Source: Streptomyces inusitatus
GTDB taxonomy: Bacteria > Actinomycetota > Actinomycetes > Streptomycetales > Streptomycetaceae
Length of the DNA stretch: 64,000 bases
Reading direction: 5' to 3'
Assembly: GCF_014651115.1 (NCBI RefSeq)
Contig: NZ_BMWG01000005.1
Coordinates: forward strand, 194,024 to 258,023
Part shown: positions 5,869 to 14,599 of the stretch, piece after piece
How positions within the stretch are numbered: the stretch's first letter is position 1
Layout: every line of letters starts with the position of its first letter
Program-made: the position numbers and the translations under genes
The notes under the pieces: model-generated
The model's input: only the letters and a program-made list of their open reading frames with translations
What the model was told of the DNA's origin: nothing
Database searches by the model: none

Positions 5869-8200
5869 GTGCGGCACCTCCCTCTCCCGGGTGGTTCCTT
5901 CCCGCCGCGACGGCGCGGGAAGCGGGTGACGGCGGGGGCAGGGGGACCCGGGCCAGATGATGCTGGAGCCGGGCGTGGCGGAACTGGTAGAAGGCTCCGT
6001 TGCGGCGCAGTACGCCCCGTTGGCGGGCGTCCTTCAGGAAGGCGCTCACGGCCCATGGCAGCCGGCCGGTCAGCGGCAGCCAGCCGCGCGCCAGGATCAC
6101 CCAGCGGCCCCAGGCGGTCAGCGCGAGCGCGGCCCCGAGCGCGCCCCCGAATCCGGCCAGGGCCCCGTTCCGCAGCCCCAGGGCGGGGGTCCACACCATG
6201 GGGCTGCCCCAGAGGTACTGGGGCAGCAGACCCGCCATGATCCAGCTCCCGAGCAGGATGAGAAGCCCGAACACCGCTCCGAGCACCAGCGCCTGACGGA
6301 GCACCGTCGCGCGGTTGGTCCTCAGCAGACCGGTGGGGCTGGTGGCCTCCTCCGTGTCGATGGGCTCCTCGAACCAGGCCGTGGAGCCGAGGACGAGCGC
6401 GGCCGCGATGCCGACCACCAGGCCCCAGAATCCCGCGTTCAGCACCCTCTCCAGTATCCAGAACGGCTCCTGGCGGGCGACCGCGTCCACCGCTCCGGAG
6501 AACAGATGGCTGGTGGCCGGAGCCGTCATCCCCGCCCCGAAGCCCGCCATGAACCGGGGCAGGGCCCTCGGGCGGACCCGCCCGGTCCGCCGGCCGCGGA
6601 GGCTCAGCCGTACGCGGGACGGCTGGAAGATGCCGCCGGTGAACCTGGTCGCGGCCCCGTGCGCGAGGCCGAGGGGCAGCCCGGTCACGGCCCCATTGAC
6701 CAGCCCGCTCACCAGGATGGCCAGGAGTCCGTACCCGCCCACCCCGTTGACCAGGCAGGACAGCAGTCCGTACACCAGCGCGGTGGCGGTCCCGACCAGC
6801 ACCATGCGCGAGGCGAGGGACATGGTGGTGCCGAGCTGCCACCAGGCCAGATCCTGGGTACGGAGCTCGTCGAGATGCCGGGCGAGGAAACTCAGCCAGC
6901 GGTGGGCCTCCTCGCCGCTCCATCTCCGGGGGTCCTCGGGAAGATCCCGGGAGTACACGGCCGGGACGAGGCGTCGCAGCAGGTGTTCCTCCACCGCCGT
7001 CCGGTCGGCGAAGCGGCGGACCCCTCCCTGTTCGGCGAGGAGTTCCGCGGGATCGGCCGCGGTGTCCGCGTAGGCGGTACGGGCGAGCCATGCCATCAGC
7101 GGGGTGGACAGCGCCTGGGCCACCGGTCCGCCGGGGGCGCTCTCCATCTCGGCGAACAGGGGATCCCAGCCGGCGGTTCGGGCGGGGATCGTGCTCACCC
7201 GCAGATAGGCCCGCAGCTCGGCCGGGTCCAGCGGGCACAGCTCGACCACCGCGGCGGCCTTGAGCACCGCGCCCTCCACTGTCCGCTGGTACTCGTCGGC
7301 CCGGCAGGTCAGCACCAGCGGCTCGCCCCGCCCCAACTGCCGGCCCAGGGCCGCCAACGCCTCCAGCCGCACCTGCGGGGGCATCTCGTCCAGCCCGTCC
7401 AGCACCGGCAGCACCCGTCCGGAGGCGATCAGCTCCCGGCCGAGGGTCGCTCCCGAACCCGACCGGGTGCGCAGCGCGGGGTCGTCCTCGGCCAGCCGGC
7501 GGGCCATCCAGGAGTACAGGGTCTCCCGGGCCGGGTGCCAGGACCCCAGCGAGAGGAGAACGGGCACCCGGTCCCCCTCCTGGCGGTGGTCGAGGAGGTG
7601 CAGCACCAGATTCAGGGCGAGGACGGTCTTGCCCGCTCCCGGTGCGCCGAGGATCACGAGCCGCTGTGAGGCCACCCGGTGGAAGACGGCCGCGATGCCG
7701 TCGTCGTCCGTCCGGCCGTCCCCGTGCAGCCGTCCGGACAGATCCACCGGTTCGCCCCGGTCGGGGGCGCCGTTGATCGCCTCCCAGTGGTCCATCACCG
7801 GCCGTGCGGTGTTCTCCCATCGCAGCGGGAGCGGCCAGGGCGCCTGGAGCTGGAGGGCCGTCTCCTCCCTGCGCCACTGCTCGGCCACCGCGGTGGCCAG
7901 TGTCTCGGCCAGCTCCGCCACCGGCCGCGGTCCGTTCGGCTGTCCGGCCATGGAGCCCAGTACGACGAGGGCCGTGGCCGCCATCAAGAGGAGGACCGCG
8001 AGGGTGGTGCGCTGTTCCATCCAGGCGATGAACGGCGGCGGGCGCTCCTCCATCCACTCGCTGAGAGGGCCGAAGTAGATCGGCAGCCACATGCCCAGCA
8101 CCGCCGTCGCGATGAGCAGTCGGCGTCGCCCCCGTGGACGGCCGGGACGGTTTCTACGCACCCGCTGCTCCGGCCCGTCCGCCGGAGCCGTCCGCCTCAC
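5858..8200 (-). CDS. Membrane-anchored NACHT-family NTPase
   Basis: This 780-residue protein has two N-terminal hydrophobic segments (about 28-45 and 66-84). A STAND/NACHT ATPase domain follows, with Walker A GAPGAGKT (185-192) and Walker B-like VLPVLDGLDE (263-272). From about residue 460 to 715 there are several further hydrophobic stretches, and the tail is basic. NACHT proteins are ATP-driven oligomerising switches; in bacteria some act in phage defence, while many streptomycete versions are uncharacterised. The output here would be membrane-linked because both ends carry membrane segments. The GTG at 8200 is the first start that includes the first hydrophobic segment. The 3' end overlaps the P450 start, suggesting one operon with the downstream minus-strand genes. 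Confidence 0.82.
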   Translation of the reverse strand: MRRTAPADGPEQRVRRNRPGRPRGRRRLLIATAVLGMWLPIYFGPLSEWMEERPPPFIAWMEQRTTLAVLLLMAATALVVLGSMAGQPNGPRPVAELAETLATAVAEQWRREETALQLQAPWPLPLRWENTARPVMDHWEAINGAPDRGEPVDLSGRLHGDGRTDDDGIAAVFHRVASQRLVILGAPGAGKTVLALNLVLHLLDHRQEGDRVPVLLSLGSWHPARETLYSWMARRLAEDDPALRTRSGSGATLGRELIASGRVLPVLDGLDEMPPQVRLEALAALGRQLGRGEPLVLTCRADEYQRTVEGAVLKAAAVVELCPLDPAELRAYLRVSTIPARTAGWDPLFAEMESAPGGPVAQALSTPLMAWLARTAYADTAADPAELLAEQGGVRRFADRTAVEEHLLRRLVPAVYSRDLPEDPRRWSGEEAHRWLSFLARHLDELRTQDLAWWQLGTTMSLASRMVLVGTATALVYGLLSCLVNGVGGYGLLAILVSGLVNGAVTGLPLGLAHGAATRFTGGIFQPSRVRLSLRGRRTGRVRPRALPRFMAGFGAGMTAPATSHLFSGAVDAVARQEPFWILERVLNAGFWGLVVGIAAALVLGSTAWFEEPIDTEEATSPTGLLRTNRATVLRQALVLGAVFGLLILLGSWIMAGLLPQYLWGSPMVWTPALGLRNGALAGFGGALGAALALTAWGRWVILARGWLPLTGRLPWAVSAFLKDARQRGVLRRNGAFYQFRHARLQHHLARVPLPPPSPASRAVAAGRNHPGEGGAAHGR

Positions 8201-8340
8201 GCACAGTCAACCGCGCCCCCGTCTCTCCGCTCCGGGCGATGGCGCCCGGCCCGCCGACTCCCCATCGGCTTTCTCATTCTGTCCGGCCGCCGGTACCGGA
8301 AGGACGGGAATGCCTGATTCGTTATACGGAGGCCGGACTG

Positions 8341-8829
8341 TCAGGGTTTCGCGGGGTCTCCGTCCCCCATGGCGACCCACCAGATTCCGTCGTCGCGGGT
8401 CAGCTCGACGACCTGCCGACCGCCTCCGCCGAAGCGGAGTTCCACCTGGGCCAGGTGAGGGACGACAGGCTCCCGCACGACGGCCCGCACGGGGTGTTCG
8501 GCGGCCTCCCCGTATTTTTTGATCCAGTCGCGGGCCTGCGCCTCGCGACCCGTGAACCAGGGCGCGCCGACTTCGGCCAGCTGATCGCCGTCACCGGTGA
8601 GCAGTCGCTGAACGTAGACCCTGACCAACTCGCCGACGTCCTCGGCGGTTTCCCGGGTGTCGGGGTAGCGGGAGTCCTCGGCGCGGACCTCGACCCGTAC
8701 CGCCGGACTGTCCCGGAGGCCGTAGGGCGTGGTGTCCCTCGCGACCCACCAGAGGCCACCGGCGGTGCCGATGCCCGCGAAGGCGACCGCGACGGCGGCC
8801 CGGCGGCGGGCGGGAGTAGTCAGTAACAT
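8341..8829 (-). CDS. Small single-pass membrane protein of unknown function
   Basis: From the ATG at 8829 this gives 162 residues: a short basic N-terminus, one hydrophobic segment (AAVAVAFAGIGTAGGLWWVA), and an extracytoplasmic domain of about 125 residues that looks like an NTF2-like or lipoprotein-type fold (VRVYVQRLLTGDGDQLAEVG; W and G rich end). A longer reading from 8874 is possible, but the extra residues (MRQRPPRNDRESEAG) resemble the leader containing a GAGAGTGAAG ribosome site. The region after its stop (8201-8340) holds no gene. It is divergent from the 9042 gene, also a membrane-anchored protein, so the pair may act together at the envelope. No function is assigned. Confidence 0.6.
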   Translation of the reverse strand: MLLTTPARRRAAVAVAFAGIGTAGGLWWVARDTTPYGLRDSPAVRVEVRAEDSRYPDTRETAEDVGELVRVYVQRLLTGDGDQLAEVGAPWFTGREAQARDWIKKYGEAAEHPVRAVVREPVVPHLAQVELRFGGGGRQVVELTRDDGIWWVAMGDGDPAKP

Positions 8830-9041
8830 GCCGGCTTCACTCTCACGATCATTTCTTGGGGGCCTTTGCCGCACGGGGAGATGCGCTCGCCGGACAACTG
8901 GTTCGGACGACCGGCATCACGGATCGGTGTCATCGCCGACCTGGTGTCGTTCGGCGCGGGTCCCCGGAGGGCGCCATGAGACGATATGTCTGATGATCTT
9001 GAGAGAGGCGCCGTGACCGTGGGCGGCGTGAGGAGTCGGGT

Positions 9042-10136
9042 GTGAGTGCGGGTGGGGGGCCGGGCGGTTCGTCCGTGTCCGACGAGGAGTGGGAGCGATT
9101 CCTGCGGGAATCGGTGGACGGCGCTCCGGGCGCGCCCGAGGAGCCGTCGGCGCGGGCCAGGCTGGTGACACGGCGGCTGCGGGAGAACCCCGGGAAGCCG
9201 GAGGCGTGGCGTGCGTACACTCCGGCCCGGCCGAGGCGGAGGCTGAGGCTGAGGACGGCGTCGTACGCGGCCGGGCTGGTGTGCGCGATCGCCCTGCTCG
9301 TGGTGGCTCTGGCACCGGGGCGGGTGGCGGGCTGGTTCGGCGGTGACGGAGCCGGGGCCGGAGCCGGGGAGCCCCCGGCCGCGGAGGCGGAGGCGGCTCC
9401 GCGGCCTTCGGTCGAGGAGCCGTTCAGGGGGTCACCGGCGGCGCGCTGGGCGAGCGGCACGGCCGGGATCACGGTGCCCGCGGCCCGGGCCACCGGATGG
9501 ATGAGCGCGGCACAGGTCGAGCGGGCCCTCGGCCGGAGCCTGGACTTCCTCGCCGCGTCCAGCCTGGATCCGGCGGTACTGCGCGGCGAGCGCCCCGAGC
9601 GGGCGATCGCCCTGATCAACCCGCGTCAGCAGGACGTCAAAAGCTATCTGTCGACCGCGTTCCGGGCCCCGGACGAGAAGAACGACCCGCTCCTGCTCTT
9701 CAGCCGGTTCGACGACACCCGCGTCCGCCTCGTCGGCGACGAGGTCAGAACCCGCGGCCGCATCACCTATCGGGAGGGCGAGCGCGGCGCCCTCCGGGTG
9801 ACCGCCGACGTCACCTATGTGTACCCGGTCGGACCGGCCGCGGGCGGCGACGAGGTCACCCGTACGATCGTGCGGCGCGAAACGGTGCTGAGCTGGGACG
9901 ACCCCGCCAAAGTGCGCACCGGTCCCGGGACTTTCTCCCTCGTCTCGTACTCGGCCGACATGACCAACGGCGGCTGCGGCCCCACCACCGGCTACCTCAC
10001 CCCGCGGTTCGGCGCCGACCGACCGGCCGAGGCCGGGGCAGGTCCCGAGGTCGACCCGTACGACCGCGGTACGCCCATGGCCGAGCGGATGCGTGAGTCC
10101 GACGGCGGGGAGTGCGGGATCGCCACACGGTCCTGA
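9042..10136 (+). CDS. Membrane-anchored hypothetical protein
   Basis: This 364-residue protein has an acidic cytoplasmic N-terminus (DEEWERFLRESVDG), a transmembrane helix near 73-92 preceded by RPRRRLRLR, an Ala/Gly/Glu linker, and an extracellular domain of about 240 residues with the recognisable stretch PERAIALINPRQQDVKSYL. The layout, with a cytoplasmic tail, one helix and a beta-rich ectodomain, is common among uncharacterised streptomycete envelope proteins and resembles anti-sigma or sensor proteins, but no zinc-binding anti-sigma motif is visible. The GTG at 9042 has AGGAGT five bases upstream. The 204 bases after the stop (10137-10340) show no gene and no clear terminator. Confidence 0.72.
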   Translation: MSAGGGPGGSSVSDEEWERFLRESVDGAPGAPEEPSARARLVTRRLRENPGKPEAWRAYTPARPRRRLRLRTASYAAGLVCAIALLVVALAPGRVAGWFGGDGAGAGAGEPPAAEAEAAPRPSVEEPFRGSPAARWASGTAGITVPAARATGWMSAAQVERALGRSLDFLAASSLDPAVLRGERPERAIALINPRQQDVKSYLSTAFRAPDEKNDPLLLFSRFDDTRVRLVGDEVRTRGRITYREGERGALRVTADVTYVYPVGPAAGGDEVTRTIVRRETVLSWDDPAKVRTGPGTFSLVSYSADMTNGGCGPTTGYLTPRFGADRPAEAGAGPEVDPYDRGTPMAERMRESDGGECGIATRS

Positions 10137-10340
10137 GCGTGCGGCGAACGCGATCCCGATCCCGACTCCGGCGGGCGCCATGCCGTGCACCGCTCCGGTC
10201 GGCGACATGCCTCCCGAGTACTGCCGGTAGCGGGGGCCGGCCCCACACCCGATCGACCGGACAGCCGGATGGCCGGGAGAGCGCCGTGTCGGCGACGGTG
10301 AGGGCTGTCCCGGTAAATCGCCCACAGTAAAGGTGAGATC

Positions 10341-11765
10341 GTGCGCATTCTCACGGCCGCCGCCGTCGCACTGGCCCTCGTCGGCGGAGCCGCGCCGACC
10401 GTGACCGCGGCCGCCCCGCACCCGACCGCCGACGGAATCTGGCGCATGGACGGCTACGGCACAGTGCTGTCAATCCGGAACGGAACACTCCAGGAGTACC
10501 AGACCACCGCCGTCGGCTGTCTTGAGGGCGACTCCGCGCAGCGGACCGGTCCCGGCGCCTACACCACGCCCGACGGCACGGTCCTCACGGTGCGGACCCG
10601 AGGGGATCGCGACCGCGGGTCCGTGCGGGCGGACGGCTCCGTCGGCGACCGGAACCTGCGCCGGATACCGGAGTTGCCTGACGTCTGCACCCGTCCGGCC
10701 CCCAAGGGGCCACTCGCCGCCTTCGACGTCTTCTGGCAGTCCTTCGAGGAGAACTACCCCTTCTTCTCCGCCAAGGGCATCGACTGGCACGCCGTCCGCG
10801 ACCGATACCGGCCCACCGTGCACACGAGGACGACCAGGGACGAGCTGTACGCCGTCTTCAGCGAGATGGTCAAGCCGCTCCACGACTCCCATGTCGCCGT
10901 TCAGGACGGCGACCGCGTCTTCGCACAGGGCCGCCCCGGCACCGTCCTGCCCACCCCGGAGTTGGACGCCAAGGTCAAGACGTTCATCGTGACGCACAGT
11001 CTCAAGAACGCGCGGAACCTCCAGGACTTCGCCAACGGACGCATCACCTACGCCGACCTGCCCGGCGGGCAGGGCTACTTGCGGATCTCCGGCTTCGGCG
11101 GATACGCGGGCGCGGGCGCCCCCTACGCCGCCCAGCTGGCCGAGCTCGACAGGGCGCTGGACACGATCCTCAGCCATGAGCGCACCCGGCGTCTGAAGGG
11201 CCTCGTCATCGACCAGCGGGTCAATGGCGGCGGCTCCGACGCCCTGGGCATCCGCATCGCCGGACGTCTCACCGACACCCCCTACCTCGCCTACTCCAAA
11301 CGAGCCCGCAACAACCCCACCGACCCCACCCGGCACACCCGGCCCCAGCCCGTATATGTCACACCCGCCCAAGGTCCCCGTTACACCGGGCCGGTCGCCA
11401 TGCTGACCAGCGGCTCGACCGTCAGCGCGGGAGAGACCTTCACCCAGGCCCTCATGGACCGGCCCGGCGGAACGGTCCGGATCGGGCAGCCCACACAGGG
11501 CGTCTTCTCGGACGTCATGATGCGGAGGCTCCCCAACGGCATGTCCGCCTGGCTGCCGAACGAGGAATTCCTGACCCGGTCGGGCAGGACCTTCGACGGC
11601 ACGGGCATTCCACCGCACCTCACTGAGCCGGTCTTCACCGAGGAAGAGTTCGACAAGAAGCGGGACTCGGCCTTCTCCAGGGCTCTCGACGTCCTGCGGA
11701 CGCCCCGGCGTGTGGACCCCGAGCGCCCGGGTCCGTCACTGGTGGGGGATCACCGCGACGGGTGA
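10341..11765 (+). CDS. Secreted S41-family peptidase
   Basis: This 474-residue protein starts with a Sec signal peptide (hydrophobic ILTAAAVALALVGG, cleavage near AAA-AP). The S41 peptidase core includes PLHDSHVAV (around 178-186) and the nucleophile loop TSGSTVSAGE with probable catalytic Ser362. In tail-specific proteases a lysine follows the Ser by 25 residues in a GKG loop; here that loop reads PTQGVFSD, so the lysine is Val and a Ser/His mechanism of the tricorn type is more likely. It probably acts outside the cell or in the wall on unfolded or C-terminal peptides. The GTG start has AAGGTGA five bases upstream. The 3' end overlaps that of the convergent stress-protein gene by 30 bases. 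Confidence 0.85.
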   Translation: MRILTAAAVALALVGGAAPTVTAAAPHPTADGIWRMDGYGTVLSIRNGTLQEYQTTAVGCLEGDSAQRTGPGAYTTPDGTVLTVRTRGDRDRGSVRADGSVGDRNLRRIPELPDVCTRPAPKGPLAAFDVFWQSFEENYPFFSAKGIDWHAVRDRYRPTVHTRTTRDELYAVFSEMVKPLHDSHVAVQDGDRVFAQGRPGTVLPTPELDAKVKTFIVTHSLKNARNLQDFANGRITYADLPGGQGYLRISGFGGYAGAGAPYAAQLAELDRALDTILSHERTRRLKGLVIDQRVNGGGSDALGIRIAGRLTDTPYLAYSKRARNNPTDPTRHTRPQPVYVTPAQGPRYTGPVAMLTSGSTVSAGETFTQALMDRPGGTVRIGQPTQGVFSDVMMRRLPNGMSAWLPNEEFLTRSGRTFDGTGIPPHLTEPVFTEEEFDKKRDSAFSRALDVLRTPRRVDPERPGPSLVGDHRDG

Positions 11766-12623
11766 GGCCGCGTGGTGGAGGGCGGCGTGGGCGACGGATC
11801 CGATGCGGCCGCCGAAGGGGGTGGCCCGGCGGATGCGGCGGCCGACGATCAGGAGGGAGGCTTGGCCGGAGGCGTCGACGAGTTGGTCGACGGCTTTGCC
11901 GGGGAGGGCCTGTTCGACGACCTCGACCGAGGGGTGGCGCCGCCGCCAGGGGTCCAGGACGGTGCTGAGGGTGCGGGACTCGATGTCGCCGAGCTGGGCG
12001 TTCAGCTCGGGGTCCGGGGGCAGTCCGTAGGCGAAGTAGGGCGGGAGGTTCCAGCTGTGGACGACATGGAGAGGGGATCCGGCGCGTACGGCGGCCTCGA
12101 AGGCGAAGTCGATCAGGGCCTCGTCGGGGGCGTTGGCGTCGAGACCGAGCACGACGGGGCCCTCGGCCCGCTCGGCGGCCGGCTCCTCCTCGCCCTGGGG
12201 TGCGCGGACCAGGACCACCGGCCGCTCGGCGCGGGCCACGACCGCCTGGCCCACGGATCCGAGGAGGAAGCCGCCGAGGCCGCCGAGCCCCCGGGAGCCC
12301 AGGACCAGCAGCTCGGACTCCTCGGCCGCCTCGGTGAGGATCTCGGCGGGACGGCCCGCGACCTGCTCCCAGGTGACATCGAGTTCGGGGTGGCGGCGCA
12401 GCAGCAGCTCGGCCGTCTCCCGGGGGATCCGCTCGGTCACGGACGCCTCGGGCCACGGCTGGGTCTCGCCGCCGATGAAGGGCGCCTGGAGCAGGGGGGT
12501 CGTCTCGCGCACATGGATCAGTCTCAGCGGCAGCCCGCGCAGCTTCGCCTCGTGGGCCGCCCATACGGCGGCGGCCAGGCTCTCTCGGGAGCCGTCGAGA
12601 CCGGCGGTGACGGTGCGGGACAT
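11736..12623 (-). CDS. Universal stress protein, two UspA domains
   Basis: This 295-residue protein is a tandem of two UspA domains. Each ends with the ATP-binding G-x2-G-x9-G-(S/T) pattern: GSRGLGGLGGFLLGS in the first and GRRIRRATPFGGRIGS in the second. Tandem Usp proteins of actinomycetes are induced by hypoxia, dormancy and redox stress, often under DevR-type regulators. A long open frame continues upstream, but the ATG at 12623 is clearly the start because AGGAGGT lies seven bases upstream. The upstream region contains an inverted repeat GGTCCC-N6-GGGACC (12734-12751) of unknown meaning. It converges on the S41 peptidase with a 30-base tail overlap. Confidence 0.92.
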   Translation of the reverse strand: MSRTVTAGLDGSRESLAAAVWAAHEAKLRGLPLRLIHVRETTPLLQAPFIGGETQPWPEASVTERIPRETAELLLRRHPELDVTWEQVAGRPAEILTEAAEESELLVLGSRGLGGLGGFLLGSVGQAVVARAERPVVLVRAPQGEEEPAAERAEGPVVLGLDANAPDEALIDFAFEAAVRAGSPLHVVHSWNLPPYFAYGLPPDPELNAQLGDIESRTLSTVLDPWRRRHPSVEVVEQALPGKAVDQLVDASGQASLLIVGRRIRRATPFGGRIGSVAHAALHHAASPVAVIPHQ

Positions 12624-12801
12624 GGTGCACACCTCCTGGAACGATGGGATCCGTCGCTCGATCCCCTCTTCTTCCAGCATGCGGGCACCGCCGCACCGCT
12701 GCGAGGGCCACAGGTCCCCGTACGGCGGACGCGGGTCCCGGGCCAGGGACCGGACGGCCCGTCCGAAGGGCCCCGGAGAGGCTGCGGGCGGGCGGCGGAG
12801 C

Positions 12802-12832
12802 TTGACCTTCAAGTCGGCTGAAGGCCCAGAAT
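12802..12832 (+). promoter_or_regulatory. MerR-type promoter with 19-bp spacer and dyad
   Basis: TTGACC (12802-12807) and CAGAAT (12827-12832) are separated by 19 bases, the over-long spacer that MerR activators untwist. The spacer carries the perfect dyad CCTTCA-N7-TGAAGG (12806-12824). The ATG of the merR-type gene lies 7 bases past the -10, so its transcript would be leaderless and autoregulated. Confidence 0.7.
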
Positions 12833-12839
12833 CGCGGGC

Positions 12840-13925
12840 ATGGACGGCACCACCGAACGACTGACCATCAGCGCCTTCGCCCGACGCGTCGGCCTCGCGC
12901 CGAGCGCGCTGCGCTTCTACGACGACTGCCGGGTCCTCCCGCCGGTGTCCGTGGACGAGACGACCGGCTACCGCTACTACAGCCCGGACCAGGAGGAACG
13001 CGCCGTGCTGCTGCGCGGGCTGCGCGGCGCCGGGCTGCCGCTGGCCGAGGTCTCCCTCGTCCTGGACGGTGATCCGGCGCGGGCCCGTGCCGTGCTGGAG
13101 CACCACCGGGAACGGGAGCGGGAGCGGACCCGGGCGGCCGATGCCACGATCGCTTCGGTGCTGCGCGCGCTGGGCGGGGCCGGGGAGCGGACCTGGGCGA
13201 CGCTCGGCGGCGCGGAGCTGGCGAGCGCGGCCCGTCAGGTCGCGCCGGCGGCGGGGCGGGATCCGGAGCGTCCCGTCCTCGGATGCGTACTGGTCGAGAT
13301 CGACGACGGCGAGGTGCGGTTCGCCGCCACCGACCGCTACCGGCTGTCCCTGCGCACGCTGCGGCCCTCGGCGGTACGGGGACCCTCGCGGCGGCTGCTG
13401 CTGACGGCCGCCGACCTCGTGGCGCTGGGGGTCTGGGCGGCCCGGGCCGCCGATGTGACCCTGGAGGCGGGCCCGGACGGGATCGTCGCCCACGGCGGCG
13501 GCCGAAGTCGCGAACTCGAACCCGCGGAGGGCGGGTTCCCCGCGTACCGCGAGATGCTGGCGGCGCTGGCCCCGCCCGCGCACCGGCTGATCGTGGACCG
13601 GGCCGCGCTCCTCGGCGCCGTCGAGGGCAGCGGCGATGCCCGTGCCGTCGTGCTGCGGCCGGGGCCCGACCGGCTGTCCGTGGGGCTGCCGGACGGATCC
13701 CGTACGACCGTGCTGCCCGCCGTGCGCCAGGACGGGGGAGCCCCCCGGGTCGCCTTCGACCCCGCCGTGCTGGGGCCCGCCCTGGAGGCGGGCGTCGGCC
13801 CCGACGCTCTGCTGGAGATCGCCGCCCCCGATCGGCCCGTCGTGGTGCGCTCCGCCGACCAGGGCGATTTCACCGCCCTGGTCATGCCCGTCGCGCTCGA
13901 CACCCCCGGAAGGACTCGCTCGTGA
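12840..13925 (+). CDS. MerR-family regulator fused to a DNA sliding-clamp-like domain
   Basis: This is a 361-residue protein. Residues 8-75 form a MerR winged helix (ISAFARRVGLAPSALRFYDD, then GYRYYSPDQ), followed by a coiled-coil dimerisation helix rich in Glu and Arg (about 82-110). Residues 140-360 resemble the DNA polymerase III beta subunit: the segment VLVEIDDGEVRFAATDRYRL closely follows the DnaN first-domain motif, and later stretches keep clamp-like spacing. In MerR proteins this position normally holds an effector-binding domain, so the clamp fold may sense a ligand or bind a clamp partner. The gene sits 7 bases after a 19-bp-spacer promoter and overlaps the next gene by GTGA. The domain calls are good; the role is unknown. 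Confidence 0.85.
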   Translation: MDGTTERLTISAFARRVGLAPSALRFYDDCRVLPPVSVDETTGYRYYSPDQEERAVLLRGLRGAGLPLAEVSLVLDGDPARARAVLEHHRERERERTRAADATIASVLRALGGAGERTWATLGGAELASAARQVAPAAGRDPERPVLGCVLVEIDDGEVRFAATDRYRLSLRTLRPSAVRGPSRRLLLTAADLVALGVWAARAADVTLEAGPDGIVAHGGGRSRELEPAEGGFPAYREMLAALAPPAHRLIVDRAALLGAVEGSGDARAVVLRPGPDRLSVGLPDGSRTTVLPAVRQDGGAPRVAFDPAVLGPALEAGVGPDALLEIAAPDRPVVVRSADQGDFTALVMPVALDTPGRTRS

Positions 13926-14566
13926 ACCCGGAGAACCCCGTCGTCCGGCTGTGCGCGCGAGGCATGCGGGCGGAGGCGGAGGGCCGCGCCGACGAGGCCG
14001 CCGGACTGTTCCTGCGGGCCTGGGAGGCGGCCGAGGACGACTACGAGGCCTGTGTCGCCGCGCACTATCTCGCCCGGCACCAACCCACGGCGGAGGAGAC
14101 CCTGCGCTGGAACCAGGAGTGCCTGGACCGGGCCGACCGGGTGGGCGACGAACGGGTCCGGCCGTTCTACCCCTCGCTGCACGGCACGATGGGCAGGGCC
14201 TGGCTCGATCTGGGCGACGCGGTGCGCGCCCGGGCGCACTTCGAGGCGGCGGCGGCCCGGCTGGACGATCTGCCGCCGGGGCAGTACGCGGAGTGGCTGC
14301 GGCTGTGCGTCGCCCGGGGGCTGCGCGCCACCGCCTGGGAGACGGCGGCGGACGAGCCGCTGAGGGCGCTGCTGGAGCGGCTGTGCGCCCGGGCCGATCT
14401 CGATTCGCTGGGGCTGCTGCTCCCGGCGTATCTGGGTGGTCTGGGCCGGCCGGAGGACGCGGAACGGCTGACCGCCGCGCTGCGCATGCTCCACTCGGAG
14501 CGCCGGCTTCCGGAGGCCGAGCAGTCCGCGCTGGGCGAGGCGATCGCCCAGCGGGAGGCCGGCTGA
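13922..14566 (+). CDS. TPR-like helical protein coupled to the MerR fusion
   Basis: This 214-residue protein starts at a GTG that overlaps the preceding stop codon in GTGA, so it is translated with the MerR/clamp protein. The sequence is almost entirely paired amphipathic helices with tetratricopeptide-like spacing: RADEAAGLFLRAWEAAEDDY, RWNQECLDRADRVGDERV, GDAVRARAHFEAAAARLDDL and RPEDAERLTAALRMLHSERR. TPR proteins act as scaffolds. Given the coupling, it may partner the MerR fusion or count a cellular load, but nothing in the sequence names a target. There are no membrane segments or catalytic motifs. Confidence 0.75.
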   Translation: MNPENPVVRLCARGMRAEAEGRADEAAGLFLRAWEAAEDDYEACVAAHYLARHQPTAEETLRWNQECLDRADRVGDERVRPFYPSLHGTMGRAWLDLGDAVRARAHFEAAAARLDDLPPGQYAEWLRLCVARGLRATAWETAADEPLRALLERLCARADLDSLGLLLPAYLGGLGRPEDAERLTAALRMLHSERRLPEAEQSALGEAIAQREAG

Positions 14567-14599
14567 GCCCCGCGAGCGGGACGGGCCCGTGCCCGGAGG

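Noticed and set aside
12734..12751. GGTCCC-N6-GGGACC near the stress-protein gene considered as a DevR/DosR box.
   Set aside because: The half sites are in the opposite orientation to the known GGGACT..AGTCCC arrangement.
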